Assembly: GCA_014338405.1 (NCBI GenBank)
Contig: JTDE01000114.1
Location: forward strand, 211,592-275,591
From: Paragonimus skrjabini miyazakii
Taxonomy: Eukaryota; Platyhelminthes; Trematoda; Plagiorchiida; Troglotrematidae
DNA: 64,000 bases
Direction of reading: 5' to 3'
Shown: positions 23,441-34,836 of the stretch, one piece after another
Numbering within the stretch: the stretch's first letter is position 1
Layout of the letters: every line of letters begins with the position of its first letter
The notes under the pieces: generated by a model
Database searches by the model: none
The model's input: only the letters and a program-made list of their open reading frames with translations
What the model was told of the DNA's origin: nothing
Made by a program: the position numbers and the translations under genes

Positions 23441-26400
23441 GTCAATGACTTCATTGAATCGACTGGTAAATGTATACAGTTTAGATCACGGGATAACAGT
23501 GAGATACACGAAACTGGTAATTCACTAGGAACAACAGGCAGTGGTTTCTCTTTGTATGAATTCTGAGGAGATTTCATCTCCGGATTTGTTCCTTGAACAA
23601 CCCAAATACTGAAGAAGTAACCAAAAACGTTAGCTAAATACCACACTTCACTGACGATTTGTACAAGATCGCATCACTAAAGCACATGCCAGGAAGCATC
23701 TTGGTTGAATCGCTCAACTTCGTATAGCCCATTTAAAATTGTCCAGTTCACTTGCAGTGCGCAAGAATAATGCTGGGCCCTAGTGTGGACGGTCTAAACT
23801 CTTCCAGCTGTACGAGAGTAACTGCTGTGTTTTCGAGCGAGCCATTCAGTGGAACACGTACGTGAAAACACTTTCCGGCAACCTTGTCTGTCTACGTAGC
23901 GAGAGTCTTTCCATGTAACAGCATGACATAACACGGTGACTTGTAATTCCTGGCTAGTATAATTTAATGTTGATGCAGCTTCAAGTAACGCGTGCATGAC
24001 GTTCAACTCAATATCGTAAGATCCATTTAAAAACGGAGTTCCTTTATTGAGACCCCCTTCGCCTGAGGCAAACTATAACGCTGAATAGTATCCGAGCGTA
24101 GTAACCATGCACGACGGCTTCCTCCTGTGGTACGATGGCGGAGTTTGTCAAGGTGAAACGTTATCACGTTTTCATTTATACTGACAATGGACTAATGTCG
24201 AACCGTGTGAAGGACTGAGGTGGACCACCAGTTCCTGGAAACCAGGATCACCCGATTTCCCAGTTTTTTTATTTCATCACTTCAACAGATAATCTTATGT
24301 GCATGTCCTAATTGCTTACAGCTGCATTCAGTGTTCTGAAAATGTTTGAACTGATAACCAACACTGCACTGGTAAAGATCATGATTATTCATGGAACAGC
24401 TGTCAGCCAATTCGGTCCGAAAACAGTGCGCTCACCGAGTGCCCCAAAAACAACTACGTATTCAGATGTACATTTATGTTGAACGCTGAAGTGTTGGGTA
24501 ACCACAGATTGTCAATTTATGCAAGCGCTACTAAAGCTATACCAACACGTTCATCCGTTGCGACGACAGCAAATTCTGATTGACCATCGGTCACCTGTTT
24601 CTGTGAAAGGTCAGTGTAATACACTTAAAAGCATGAATCATACAATCTGGATTATGCGACACAATTTGTTATGAGTTCTCAGCGATAAACCAACCTACTC
24701 TGGCCACAACTTGATTAACACGTATGGACTGGGTAGTCTAAGCTTAAATGTAACTGTCCTAATTTCGTGCAGCACTCGAGGGGAAAGAATGCTGTCAGTT
24801 AGTACGTTTTCACTCGAACAGTCAGGTCAGTAAACATTTCGACTTCAGACTATAACTGTGACTATTAGCGAAGAGATGCAAGTGACGTTACTTTTGCAAT
24901 TTACTAGATGGTTGTCCTCAGGGAATGACCCGTTACCCAGTTTTTTAAAGCACACTTTCTCAAGGACATTCAGTTCAGTAAATCTGCTTTCATAAAACTG
25001 CGTGAAAGTGAAACAAGGAATTCATGAATGGCTCCAATAATCACTTGGGTCTTCTCTATCGTGGTGACTTCGGACAGCCAATAATCATCATAACCACATG
25101 ATGATGGTCATGACCAGATGACTACTAACCCTAGGTTGTGAAAATGTGGAGTTAAAAAGGTCAAAACATATGTGCAGCAAGCCTGTTGTGAACGCGCCTC
25201 AAGACGAAGAAGCCGCGTTAATTGATGGCTATGTTGCAAATGACAACAGAAACCTGGCAGCCTGAATTGAAAAGTTTGGAACGTCTGCACCTGAAATCTG
25301 TACGGTTAATAGGGAGATTTTGTAGTACCCTTAAGCGTTCTTTATACCAAAACTTCCTTGAGCTGATAATTTCCAGTTACATAGCCGTAGATTTTACACG
25401 TACACGGGAACCTTGGGGCTGACGATTTCATTTCTAGTAGATATTTCGTCAAAAATGACGGGTTCTGTCCAGGTGCACGAAACTTGACTGTTGTGGCACA
25501 TCATTATGCTCAACACCGTTAATTTCACGAGTTTTTGTTTACATATTTGCCAATCTAATATCTCTAGTATTCTCACGAATGGTTTTATTTCGCTAATCTA
25601 GTGTTTGTTAACGCATACGGTTCACCTCATCAGTTAAACACTGACTGATTGAAACTATTCCACATTTTTCATTGGGCCTTAACGATGTCCATCTGATTGC
25701 AATGCATGCTGTTTTGTGGAAGAACGTACTGTAAATTGGCTTCCCAAGTACACAATAAAAAAGAACTTTGTTTTACGATAAGAGATGGTCCGGGTAGGCT
25801 AAAGGCAGAATGCTGCCTGCAAAAGTGAACAAGCGTATGCTGTAAGCGTTTTCATGATATGAAAGTACAATATGCAATTTAATATAACCAGTAAGCACTT
25901 AATACATAGTAGTTTGAAGTGTACAAAATGCAGTCCGTTAAACTTAGTGTCCCACTAATTCCTGCATGTAAATGAGTTGGATCTTTGTCTTCAAAGTAAA
26001 TAAATTCATGCTTTTAGCACACTTAATAAAAATAACCATTGTAGTTTACATGTGGCTGACATGCAACCCGCAAAAACCTGGTTTTTGCTATTTAGACAGA
26101 ACGGGTGTGTTAAGTTCGAACAAATCCGAATAAAGTTCACCTAAACTGTCGTGTGTTTCATGTTGTTTTTCAAAGTAGGCAACGCCAGTTTTTTCACCAG
26201 CATTAAACAAGGTTGCAAAACGCGATTTTTGTAGGTGATCCTGGCACTCTCGGCTTCGCCGCTTCGTGTTGACTGGTAAATGACGTCCATAGTTGATTAC
26301 CTCAAACAAAATTGGGCATGCACTGTGTGTTTACAATACAATAACTTTGCAGTTAAATAACATGTAGCCCATAGTGAACTGATGTTCGTGTGCAAACTTA

Positions 26401-28254
26401 TGAGAACCGGTCAGATTAGGTATTGATAATCTACAACCGAACGTTACAGAATGTATATGAAACTTGCACAAGTGAAGACACAAGCAATTGGGGAATAATT
26501 AGACGATGCTGGTAGACATTCTCAGTGCCACGACTGTCCAGCTGGTTCACAACGGACTTAACTATAGCGATGTCTGCATTTTCAAATTTGTTACCATGAG
26601 TTTTAATTGGGCTAAAAGAAACGATAGCTTGTGCTAGAGGGTACACATTGGATAACTCAGCGAGTTGTCTATACAACCAATGTTCGCTTCGATCTCGCAG
26701 TAGGCACGAATGCATTGTCGTGTGTGGACGTTCAGCCTAGATCTTTTTGAGTAATGCTAAGGTTGGGCAATCACCTCAGAAGGAAACAAGGTAACTATCT
26801 TGTTAACTCCAGTCGGAAAACCAACTACTGAGACTTTTCGCCAATCTGAAACTCCGGCGGTTACGTATGGTAACTCGATCGTTGACCTAATGATAATCTC
26901 GGGTGTCTCATAAAAATTGGGCCAAAGTTCAATGTCCTGTTGTAGAAAGAATACGTTTCACAGCTGGACTAGGGCAACAGCAAAAATATACTCTATTGCT
27001 GTTTTAAAAGGAGTTAACTGACATTTCATTCGGATAAAAAGGTCACGCTTTTCGATTTGTATAATTTTAACTGCTTCCATAGTTTAAGACCATGACTTAT
27101 AGCATCAGTTGGGTTAAATTTATTGAAAATATTGTCAAAATTACACTCCAGCAAGCTTGTTTCTATTAGAACATGAATTTTGTGACTCTTTTGACAAACT
27201 TTTAGAACAGTTCATCGGTCTAATACATTGCATTTATTTATTCACCATATACATGTATGTCGTCACCAACCAGGAAGTGTCATACACTGTAAATATTGAG
27301 TGATAATTTCAATAGCACTAATTAGACGTCTTTTCTAACTAAAATGGAAATGTTTAAATGTGTAGCCATAACCTAAGCATACAGAGTTAGGAGGAAAAAT
27401 ATAGATAATTAATACCATTCTCCTCACAGGACTTTTAGCAAGTGAATGAAGCGGGGTAATGTAGAACTTCTCTGAACAAATAAGTCAAGCATTCAACGTT
27501 TTAACTAACATCACTCGTAGATTTCCAATCAGAGCAAGAGTACCAACGATTTTAGATGGTGACCAGTATTTCCGCAACATAACACTGTAAGGTGCATGTG
27601 AAAAAGTATCAGCGAATAACGGGGATTTTGAAACACCAACTCCTAGCAGAAATAAGTACTAATTCTGGGCAGACCAACTGCGTCTTGGTAAATCCACATT
27701 TTCGGTTATTATCATTACGTAAAGTAATTAGTTAACAGTTAATAAGTTAATGAAGGTGATAAAACCAACTGCGATTAGATTTCGTTGGGAGTTAGGACCA
27801 TGAACAGAGTAGACGTTGAACTGCATCACATCCGGGGTGCACACTGTGGTCTGCTGGTTTGTATAGTAAAGTTAAGTTGATGTTATTAAGTCAAAAATCA
27901 GAATCAATAACCAAACACACGTTAATGCTTGTTTATTAGGACAAGCTGGTATGCTTGAACAATTCCTTTCATAAGCAGAGGAGTGGGTTTCACATGTTCA
28001 CTGTGATCACTTTCACCAACCGAAAAGACATACGAAACTTTATTGCATAAAGTATCAGAGGGGTTTTCTCTCAGTCTAATTGAATTAGAGATGTCAACAA
28101 TTGCGGAGCGATCGATGACACGAAGACTGTCTGAAGTGTCACGTTCCGACCGAGTTGTGACGTTGCGGTATCCCCAAGCGTTTTACTGAAAGTGTACTGT
28201 GAGCACTGCATAAGTGCCGCTTCGTTCTTTCTATGTAAATAGCCTAGCACTCAC
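23441..28254. other. No gene recognised
   Basis: Short frames only on both strands; the longest is 94 codons (26431-26715, minus) and has no identifiable domain. Confidence 0.45.
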
Positions 28255-28440
28255 AACAAAATGGCACAATGGTCAACAAGGATGTCTTATGAAAACGTGG
28301 CCGGGGTTCTCACCCCGACCATGGCAAAAATATGCACCACTGACGCGTTTCAACAACAGTGAAAGTGGGGTACAGCGTATCTGTTCGAAACGGGCCGAGC
28401 GAACAGTCTACAGAAATTCCATAGATTGAACTAGTTTAGG
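28255..28440 (+). mobile_element. Old ribozyme-SINE copy
   Basis: A-box remnant atggcacaatggtcaac, B-box-like ggttctcaccccg, ribozyme remnant atgcaccactgacgcg with a broken core, then the tail start (cgaaacgggccgagcg). Diverged; it ends immediately before the direct repeat that flanks the fold-back at 28454-29090. Confidence 0.65.
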
Positions 28441-28441
28441 C

Positions 28442-29102
28442 TGGCGTCTAATTTATATGGATAACATTCCCCCAATATTCACTATTAACAACGTCGTTAA
28501 CTTTGAAGAGTGAAAGCAGAAACGCCATATTGTACGGTCTGTGTCATGAAAGCTTTCACTGCGTTTACACGAGTGCCTACTACAGACTATTAAATTGTAT
28601 CAAGTCAAAACTAAACCATAAAGCAAATTACAATGAAATGTAAATCGTCTACTGATGCACAAACCCTCTCATCGGCGTGACAATGATAGCAACTTGAATT
28701 CGTTTTTATTAAACCGACAGAGATAGCCGGCATAAGGTCAAAGAGTCCAAGGTCATATAAACGAGCATCAACCCACGCCTTCTTCGATATGCCGAGACGG
28801 CGGCCGTCTGAAAGAATAGGTCCGTCTTGTGAAATGAAAAGGAATTGTTCATCACCTTCTCATTACCGTGGCAATGAGAGAGTTTGTGCACCAGTAGACG
28901 ATTTACATTTTATTGCAATTTACTTTGTGGTTTAGTTTTGACTTGATGCAATTTAACAGTCTGTAGTAGGCATTCATGAAAACGCAGTGAAAGCTGTCAT
29001 GACACAAACTGTGCAACATGGCGTTTTTGACTTCACCTTTCAAATATATCACCGGAACAAAGTGCTCTGCGTTTCAACATCATTATCGTTTGGCGTCTAA
29101 TT
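28442..29102. repeat. Large fold-back element with flanking 12-bp direct repeats
   Basis: The left arm at 28502-28690 is the reverse complement of 28857-29044 with roughly 85% identity by eye; shared blocks include gcctactacagact, aagtcaaaactaaacca and tgtaaatcgtctact. A loop of about 165 bases separates them. The 12-mer tggcgtctaatt occurs at 28442-28453 and 29091-29102 in direct orientation, consistent with a target duplication around a 637-bp insertion. No coding capacity. Confidence 0.75.
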
Positions 29103-30509
29103 ATTTTGTTTTAGCAAACGTCTTTCGTCACATATTTTGAAACATTTCCGCCAATGTCCTGTTCAAGGAGAACCAATCGAAAAAATGACATAATACCAAG
29201 ATAGAAGAATTCTCGAATACAGGCAAATTTGATCAAAATGAGATGCACCTAATGAAAGCCCCTGATCGGCCAATAAATCATAAGCATTCTCAGTCAAAAA
29301 GATAGAGGGCAATAGACAGATGACGTTTGACCGACTATTGTTTCCGTTAACATGTTTACAGTGGACGAACGACCGGGTCCTCTGGAACATTGCACTCAAG
29401 TAAGACAGATTAGATTTTAAAAAGTCTGTTCACCACCAGCTAAAAATACATTCAGAGCCCCTGCAACTAAAACAGCCCGTTTGAAACTGGCTGTCTAATA
29501 CCCAGTATTTCTGTGATTCTAACCGCAAGGAAGACATACCTGCCACAACTGACATAACCTTGTCCGTTGTTTTATTGTTGTTGGCAACTTTATGATACTC
29601 AACAGTGAGCAATTATAGAGCATAATTCTGTTCTCCATTGAGTCGAGTTGTACGTGACATTCAGCCTCTTGATTAGTCTAAGCTTTAATAGCGTTTTACT
29701 GTCTAAGAGGAAAGTTCAGATTGGGGCTCTGTTTGGAAACCCACAATCAGCTTACTGACTACGGGTTCATCTTAGAAGGGACAATTACATGTCTGCAGAT
29801 CAGACCTGCTCCTGAAACCAGTCAAATGTAAGGTATATGGATTAGTCGTGTAGTTTCTTTCTTGTCAGGCAGTCGAACACAGTTGGAGGCATTCAATTAT
29901 GTGGATGTTTCGTCAAATAATGAAGAAACTGTTATTCGAGAGTTTGTGACCTTCAAGGAAACGTGTCTTAGAATCAACACTAAGATCAGCATTGCTAAAC
30001 ATATCACAACTAACTCAGTTATGTAAAGAAAGTTAGGCTGTTTGCTCACCTAACACATTTGGACATGTGCGTAGCGATATTTTCCACAGGTAGCCTCGTA
30101 ATCAAACTATTCGTGTTGTCGGCTTGAACATATTTTATTTGAAAAATTGTTGTACCTGAATTGAAACATTATAACGAAATGAAAACTCCAAATTTCAACA
30201 CTTTGACTGTCATCGACGATACTTTCATCATGTCAAGCATTTCGATCCATATCAGAATGTGATGATTTCCGGAGGAAAGTGCGATCAGACATCCGGTTCA
30301 TTTGAGCTGTTGTTAACTTCAAGATGGTATTACCGCCTTCCAGTAGTAGGTTATAAAATGGTTGTTCTTTCTGGATATCACACTATGTATTGTGCTACAA
30401 AACAGGCTACTTGTTGATAACAAGGCTGAAAAACTTCATTATATTTTTCTCTAGCCATTCACTGTGAAGTAATACTTATGAGTCATCTGCCACTCAGGAC
30501 CTGCCTCAC
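29103..30509. other. No gene recognised
   Basis: No frame above about 80 codons and no recognised repeat. Confidence 0.4.
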
Positions 30510-30575
30510 GAAAGAAACTGACTGGAAGTCTACGGGAGTGAAGCATCCGCAATCGAGTGATGTTCAACTGGTACT
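30510..30575 (+). mobile_element. Ribozyme-SINE tail fragment
   Basis: gactggaagtctacggga, then gcatccgcaatcgagtgatg, matches the conserved tail after the ribozyme in other copies. Nothing upstream is preserved. Confidence 0.5.
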
Positions 30576-31056
30576 AACACAGAGCTGTGTTATGCGTTGC
30601 TTTCTTTTTATCAGTTTTAAAGAGTTAGGTGACATATTGTTCGTAAAAACTGAGCACCATGATCTCAAATACGAAGGCATGCACGAAAAGCATTTTTTGT
30701 ACAATTTTAAGTCGTAATAAACTTACTAACAGCGTTACTGCGTTTATGGGCAGCCCATGTGAGCTCGGGGTGTCTACTTTGCGTTCCAAGTCCAACGGAT
30801 ACTGTCGACACGCTCCGTAGACGCCAACTTACACTTCAACTAGTGAAAGCACGATAAGTCTGATCTGATTTCGTGCTCCAATCAAATCAAATGCCATTAA
30901 ATGGGCTATTATAGTAACGTTTGTGAGGATACAGTGTGTAACATTTTGCACACTATTTTCTATTTTAAAATTCTGATTTTTATTCACACTTTTCACTTTC
31001 CTCAACTTCACATATACAACCAACGCTTAAACCAACTTAATCGAACTAATCGATAA
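30576..31056. other. No gene recognised
   Basis: Nothing identifiable. Confidence 0.4.
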
Positions 31057-31067
31057 CTAGTAAATAC
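31057..31067. repeat. Left target-site duplication of 31068-31520
   Basis: ctagtaaatac, repeated exactly at 31521-31531. Confidence 0.85.
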
Positions 31068-31176
31068 TGATGAGTAGTAGGGGATATTTGATTTTCATAT
31101 AGATTGAACATCACCCGCAATTGATCGCAGCTGTCGCATTCCCATAGACTTTCCAGTCGGCCCCTTCCGAAAAGAA

Positions 31177-31221
31177 GCACTAGACTCGAGTTTCGCTCTC
31201 ATTAGAGCTCGTCAGTAGTGC
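31177..31221 (-). ncRNA. Type I hammerhead ribozyme, intact
   Basis: On the minus strand: stem I gcacta/tagtgc perfect, cores ctgacga and gaaa intact, stem II gctct/agagc with loop aatg, palindromic stem III actcgagt, cleavage triplet GTC. It differs from the ribozyme at 1065-1109 only in loop bases, so selection or recent spread preserved the core. A T4 run follows at 31170-31173. Confidence 0.9.
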
Positions 31222-31239
31222 ATATCATCGTCACTGCCG

Positions 31240-31295
31240 GGACTTGAACCACGGACATTCTGTTCATGAGGCAACCGTGTTTTTCCACTGCGCCA
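31240..31295 (-). promoter_or_regulatory. Internal Pol III promoter of the element at 31068-31520
   Basis: On the minus strand the A box is tggcgcagtgg (31285-31295) and the B box is ggttcaagtcc (31240-31250), both identical to those of copy B. Confidence 0.7.
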
Positions 31296-31520
31296 TTGAC
31301 CTCACGTTAGGCACGACCGAATTATCATATGAGAACGCTCATCCACTTTCGCTTGTGAGTAATGGTCAGGTTGCCCGATCGCCTCGAGAGGAGACACAAT
31401 TACTGTCTGTTAACTCCAATCGATGATGAGTAGTAGGGGATTTTTGATTTTCATATAGATTGAACATCACCCACAATTGATCGCAGCTGTCGCATTCCCA
31501 TAGACTTTCCAGTCGGCCCC

Positions 31521-31531
31521 CTAGTAAATAC
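31521..31531. repeat. Right target-site duplication of 31068-31520
   Basis: Exact copy of 31057-31067, directly after the element end gtcggcccc. Confidence 0.85.
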
Positions 31532-31861
31532 AACTCACTCACTTCTCGGTTCGCGAGCCTTGCGTTCTCTCTGCATTCGGGTCGCTAGTGCACTGAATTT
31601 TGGAGAGTTAGAAGCTAACGGAATCAAGCGACTATTGCGGCGAAGTTCCTTATTTATCTGTCATTCGGAATTACCTCAGTTGTGACTTTCAAGATTAATT
31701 AGGAACGCCACCACAGATTGTAGCTATTGGATACTACATTTGGTGTAGTGGAGTTCTAAATCAAAGCACTTTAGTGAACTATTGTGAGTTGATCATTTCC
31801 ATTTTTATCATCTTTTTGCTTTCGAGTTCATACCTGAATTTTGTATAGTGTTTAGATCCAC
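31532..31861. other. No gene recognised
   Basis: Unique-looking sequence between the ribozyme element and the LINE relic. Confidence 0.4.
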
Positions 31862-32640
31862 TACACAGGGGATACTCTAAGCTCTCATCTACTGCAAGGT
31901 TGAATAGAAAGGGGGAGACTGGACAACTGTGTCGGACCCCACTTGGGATGTTAAAGGTCGGTGATACGCTGCCATAAGCGGCTCTATGTCTGGCAGTAAA
32001 TTGCTCCTGGGATGTTCACATACTCCTCAGACACACCCTCCCTTAATGGGAAATTCTAGGATGCGGCGGTATCAACTGAATCAAATGCTCCTCTGATGTC
32101 CAAGACAACTAACGACCCTCTATATGAGTGGCAGAGTTCAAGCATCTAGCGAAGTGTGAAGATGTGATCCATGCAGATACAGATAGGGCAAAACTCAACT
32201 TTCTCCTCGCAGATATGTCTAACTTAATCTAAGAAGTACAATGGTTACGAACAACTTCGACGCAATAAAATTCAGGTTGGTCCCTCCGTGATTTGCGTGA
32301 ATCTTTTTCGAAAACGGGGGTCATGTTAGCCATACCCATAACTTGAAAAAACACTGATGCAGAGTTTGTAGAGCAGACTTGTCACTTCTCTAACTAAGGC
32401 TGAACCTCCGTTTACAAAAATGGCAGGGGGAGTTCGTCTGACCTGGATGCCTTGATGTTTCGGAAACTTCACCTCGAGATAGACTTCTGTTTCCGAGGGT
32501 AGAGAAACGTCAACAGATTAATTGGCATAGGCAGAGTCCGAAGGCGTAACCAGTTGAATTGCTGTTGGAAGTGCTCAGCCCAGCGTCCAAAGCGTCAGTG
32601 CCCATTATGAGTAGGTTCATCAATGACTTCTGTTCTTAAA
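31862..32640 (-). pseudogene. Non-LTR retrotransposon (LINE) reverse-transcriptase relic
   Basis: Minus-strand reading in shifting frames gives the endonuclease-RT linker (FGRWAEHFQQQFN near 32580), KASRSDELP near 32440, a block near 32300 (PVFEKDSRKS), motif A (VVLDIRGAFDSVD near 32100), and motif B with the following helix (SGVRHSCPVSPFLFNLAVDE near 31900). Order and spacing are those of RTE/Jockey-type LINEs. Motif C is missing because the copy ends at about 31862. Many stops and frame shifts mark it as a dead, internally preserved fragment. Confidence 0.8.
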
Positions 32641-34321
32641 CAGTAATAACATGTGAAGGTGATTTGAACACGGAAGCTTGTTTTTGTTTTAAATCAGCTT
32701 TTCTACACAGAGATGTATGTGTATGTCAACACTTTCTATTTAACAGTTTTACTGGCATCTCGAAGCTGATATTGTTAGCTTAGCAAGCTATTTGCTCAAG
32801 CGGCTACCACAATTCGAGTAAATGTACTGCCTTGATTAAGAGAAGAACTCGTTTTTTATAAGCTTCGGAAGCTGGAAAATCCAAGGTTCAATCCCCAGAG
32901 TGAAACAAAAGTAGCTACGCAAAATATAGACAAACGTACTAAATATTTATGGTTTTTATTGAAATTCTATCGCACGCAGATACTGACAGAATTGCACCAC
33001 ATAGAAATTTAGTTACGGAACCGAAGTTATTAGTGTCATGATGCACCGGAGTCTTTTCTACTCCTTGCAAGTTAAGTTGGGTCTTAACGGTTCAATTATC
33101 TATTATTTTCGGTTGGATTTGTCGAAGCTTGTTTGATATGTTTGTCACCTTAAGTTTGGTAAGATGCGGAACGTTGAATTAGCTGAGGCATGATTGGTGT
33201 GGTTGTAGAAAATCCATCCTAAATTTGCCTATATTTATCTTTGCTGTGTGTAGTAAACAATCACGATCAAAAAAAAACAATCACGTGCATAATGTCTGTT
33301 TTCTTTTTTTTTATAACTATTAGTGCTTACCTATCAAACATTTCTTTCTAGGTAGTGTTTGATACGCTCTCACCTTCATGTGTACCCGATTGTTTTAGTG
33401 AGCCAATTTTCCGTTGACTGGTTACGACTTGATGACTCGTGTTTGGTTGCTCCATTTTGAACGCCTTTTCCGATACATACATTTTGTATTCGGTTAATTC
33501 ACATTCAAGGTAAAAGAGCACTTCTATTGTAAGTTCGTCAAACAGTGTTGTATTAATGTTCATCCTTTCGATCGCCTTTTCTGACTTTTTTGGATTGGAA
33601 GGTAGTCCTGTCAAATCGACCATCTAAGTAGGTGCTATTGGAATAGTCGATTACGTATTACCGAATGGATTATCCTAAGTCGCCAGGAGCGATTCAACAT
33701 CTTTCGTTCAAAACCTGCAATCTGTTTGCTGGAAATATGAAAACTTGGCGCATCACCAGCATATGTGTTGCTTGGAGTAAAGTTTTTGGAACGTCGTGAA
33801 TGCTTAAGCTCTGTTCAATACATTCCATTTAAGTCCGGAAATTGTCAAGTTATGATGGTCTTGTGTTGTTGACAAAACTTAACATTAGGTCTTACTGAGA
33901 TATTCACTTTTTCAGTCTACAGATCATAATATTATAGGATGTCTGTTAAGTTATCGTCTGAATACCGTCACTAGCGTTGCACTGAGTCTCCTTGGTTGGC
34001 CTTAGTCAATGCCGTTGAAATCAAGATTAGATTTAGCTAAAACCTGTCATTGTAATCTTTTTGTTCGCCATATGAATATGAAGAATAACAATGTTGAGAC
34101 AAGATATGGCGCAAAATGTACATTTGCTTACACTGAATGCCTGCTTTATACTATTTGCTTTATACATAACTCAGAGTGTGTCTAAATAATGCACCGTTTC
34201 CAACCAATAATGTATTGAGATGATGCTGATTGCATACAACTAAATGACGTATGTGTTCGTACTAGAGCACCAAAATTTAGTTTGAAAAGTATAAGTGAAA
34301 CTTGCACACATTAGAATAAAC
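32641..34321. other. No gene recognised
   Basis: Holds a 91-codon minus-strand frame (33348-33623) of unknown nature, and a lone B-box-like ggttcaatccc near 32888 with no matching A box at tRNA spacing. Confidence 0.4.
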
Positions 34322-34836
34322 CGTGTAGTAGCGAACAAACTTGTTTTTGGTTATTCATCATTTGGTCAAATACATAACATTTATATGAGGCAATTTTGAC
34401 AGAGCGAAACGGAAAAAAACAATTAACCGGTTCAATTGAGGTCAAACACGTCAACGATTTGATACAGTCCGATTTACCGTAAGATTTAGTGGGTCAAGGG
34501 CGGTCAGTCAAAAGTTATGAGATGCCAAATTCTGGCCACTGCCAAGATGGTCGAAATCCTACTGAATCATCCAGCCTTTTGCGCACAGAAGCGCTTTGCT
34601 CAGGGTTTCGGTTGCTATGGCCTACCACCTACATTATGACCGATCATACTGTCACAGCTCCAGTCGCGTCATAACTATGACTGTATAAAAACATTGTCTC
34701 CATATCTATTGATGACACGTTTGACCTCTGTCGAACCGGTTACTTATCTCGTTTCATTGTGACAACTGTATTTCACACGAGTGTTATGTATTTGGCTTGA
34801 TGATGGATAATCGAAAACGAGTTTGTTTGCTACACC
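34322..34836. mobile_element. Inverted-repeat (MITE-like) element, copy 2
   Basis: The left end (gtgtagtagcgaacaaac, ggttattcatcat, gtcaaatacataacat) matches the reverse complement of the right end (gtatttggcttgatgatg, aaacgagtttgtttgctaca). Inverted similarity continues inwards (aaccggttcaattgaggtca against tgacctctgtcgaaccggtt), giving arms of about 125-130 bp. No transposase; the small frame at 34489-34674 shows no motif. It is the longer relative of 13038-13313 and shares about 40 bases beyond the right end with it. Confidence 0.75.

Larger units (their letters stand above)
31068..31520 (-). mobile_element. Ribozyme-SINE, best-preserved insertion (unit plus repeated tail)
   Basis: A 453-bp insertion bounded by the 11-bp duplication ctagtaaatac (31057-31067 and 31521-31531). 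Read on the minus strand it begins ggggccgactggaaagtcta, runs through the tail to ctactactcatc, joins directly to atcgattggagttaacaga, continues through the tRNA-like head (A box 31285-31295, B box 31240-31250) and the ribozyme, and ends with the tail a second time. The tail is thus present at both ends as direct repeats of about 97 bp. The period between them is 356 bases, versus 429 in copies B and C; this form lacks the 73-base module. It is a monomer plus about a quarter, as expected if a circular or multimeric RNA was copied for more than one round. Confidence 0.9.

Noticed and set aside
26431..26715. 94-codon minus-strand frame
   Set aside because: No motif or supporting neighbour.
32793..32900. 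B-box-like ggttcaatccc as a tRNA or SINE
   Set aside because: The only candidate A box is about 95 bases upstream, and no ribozyme or tail of the SINE family follows.
33348..33623. 91-codon minus-strand frame with a protein-like composition
   Set aside because: Ends in a stop before the nearest donor-like GTAAGC, has no family resemblance and no neighbouring exon.
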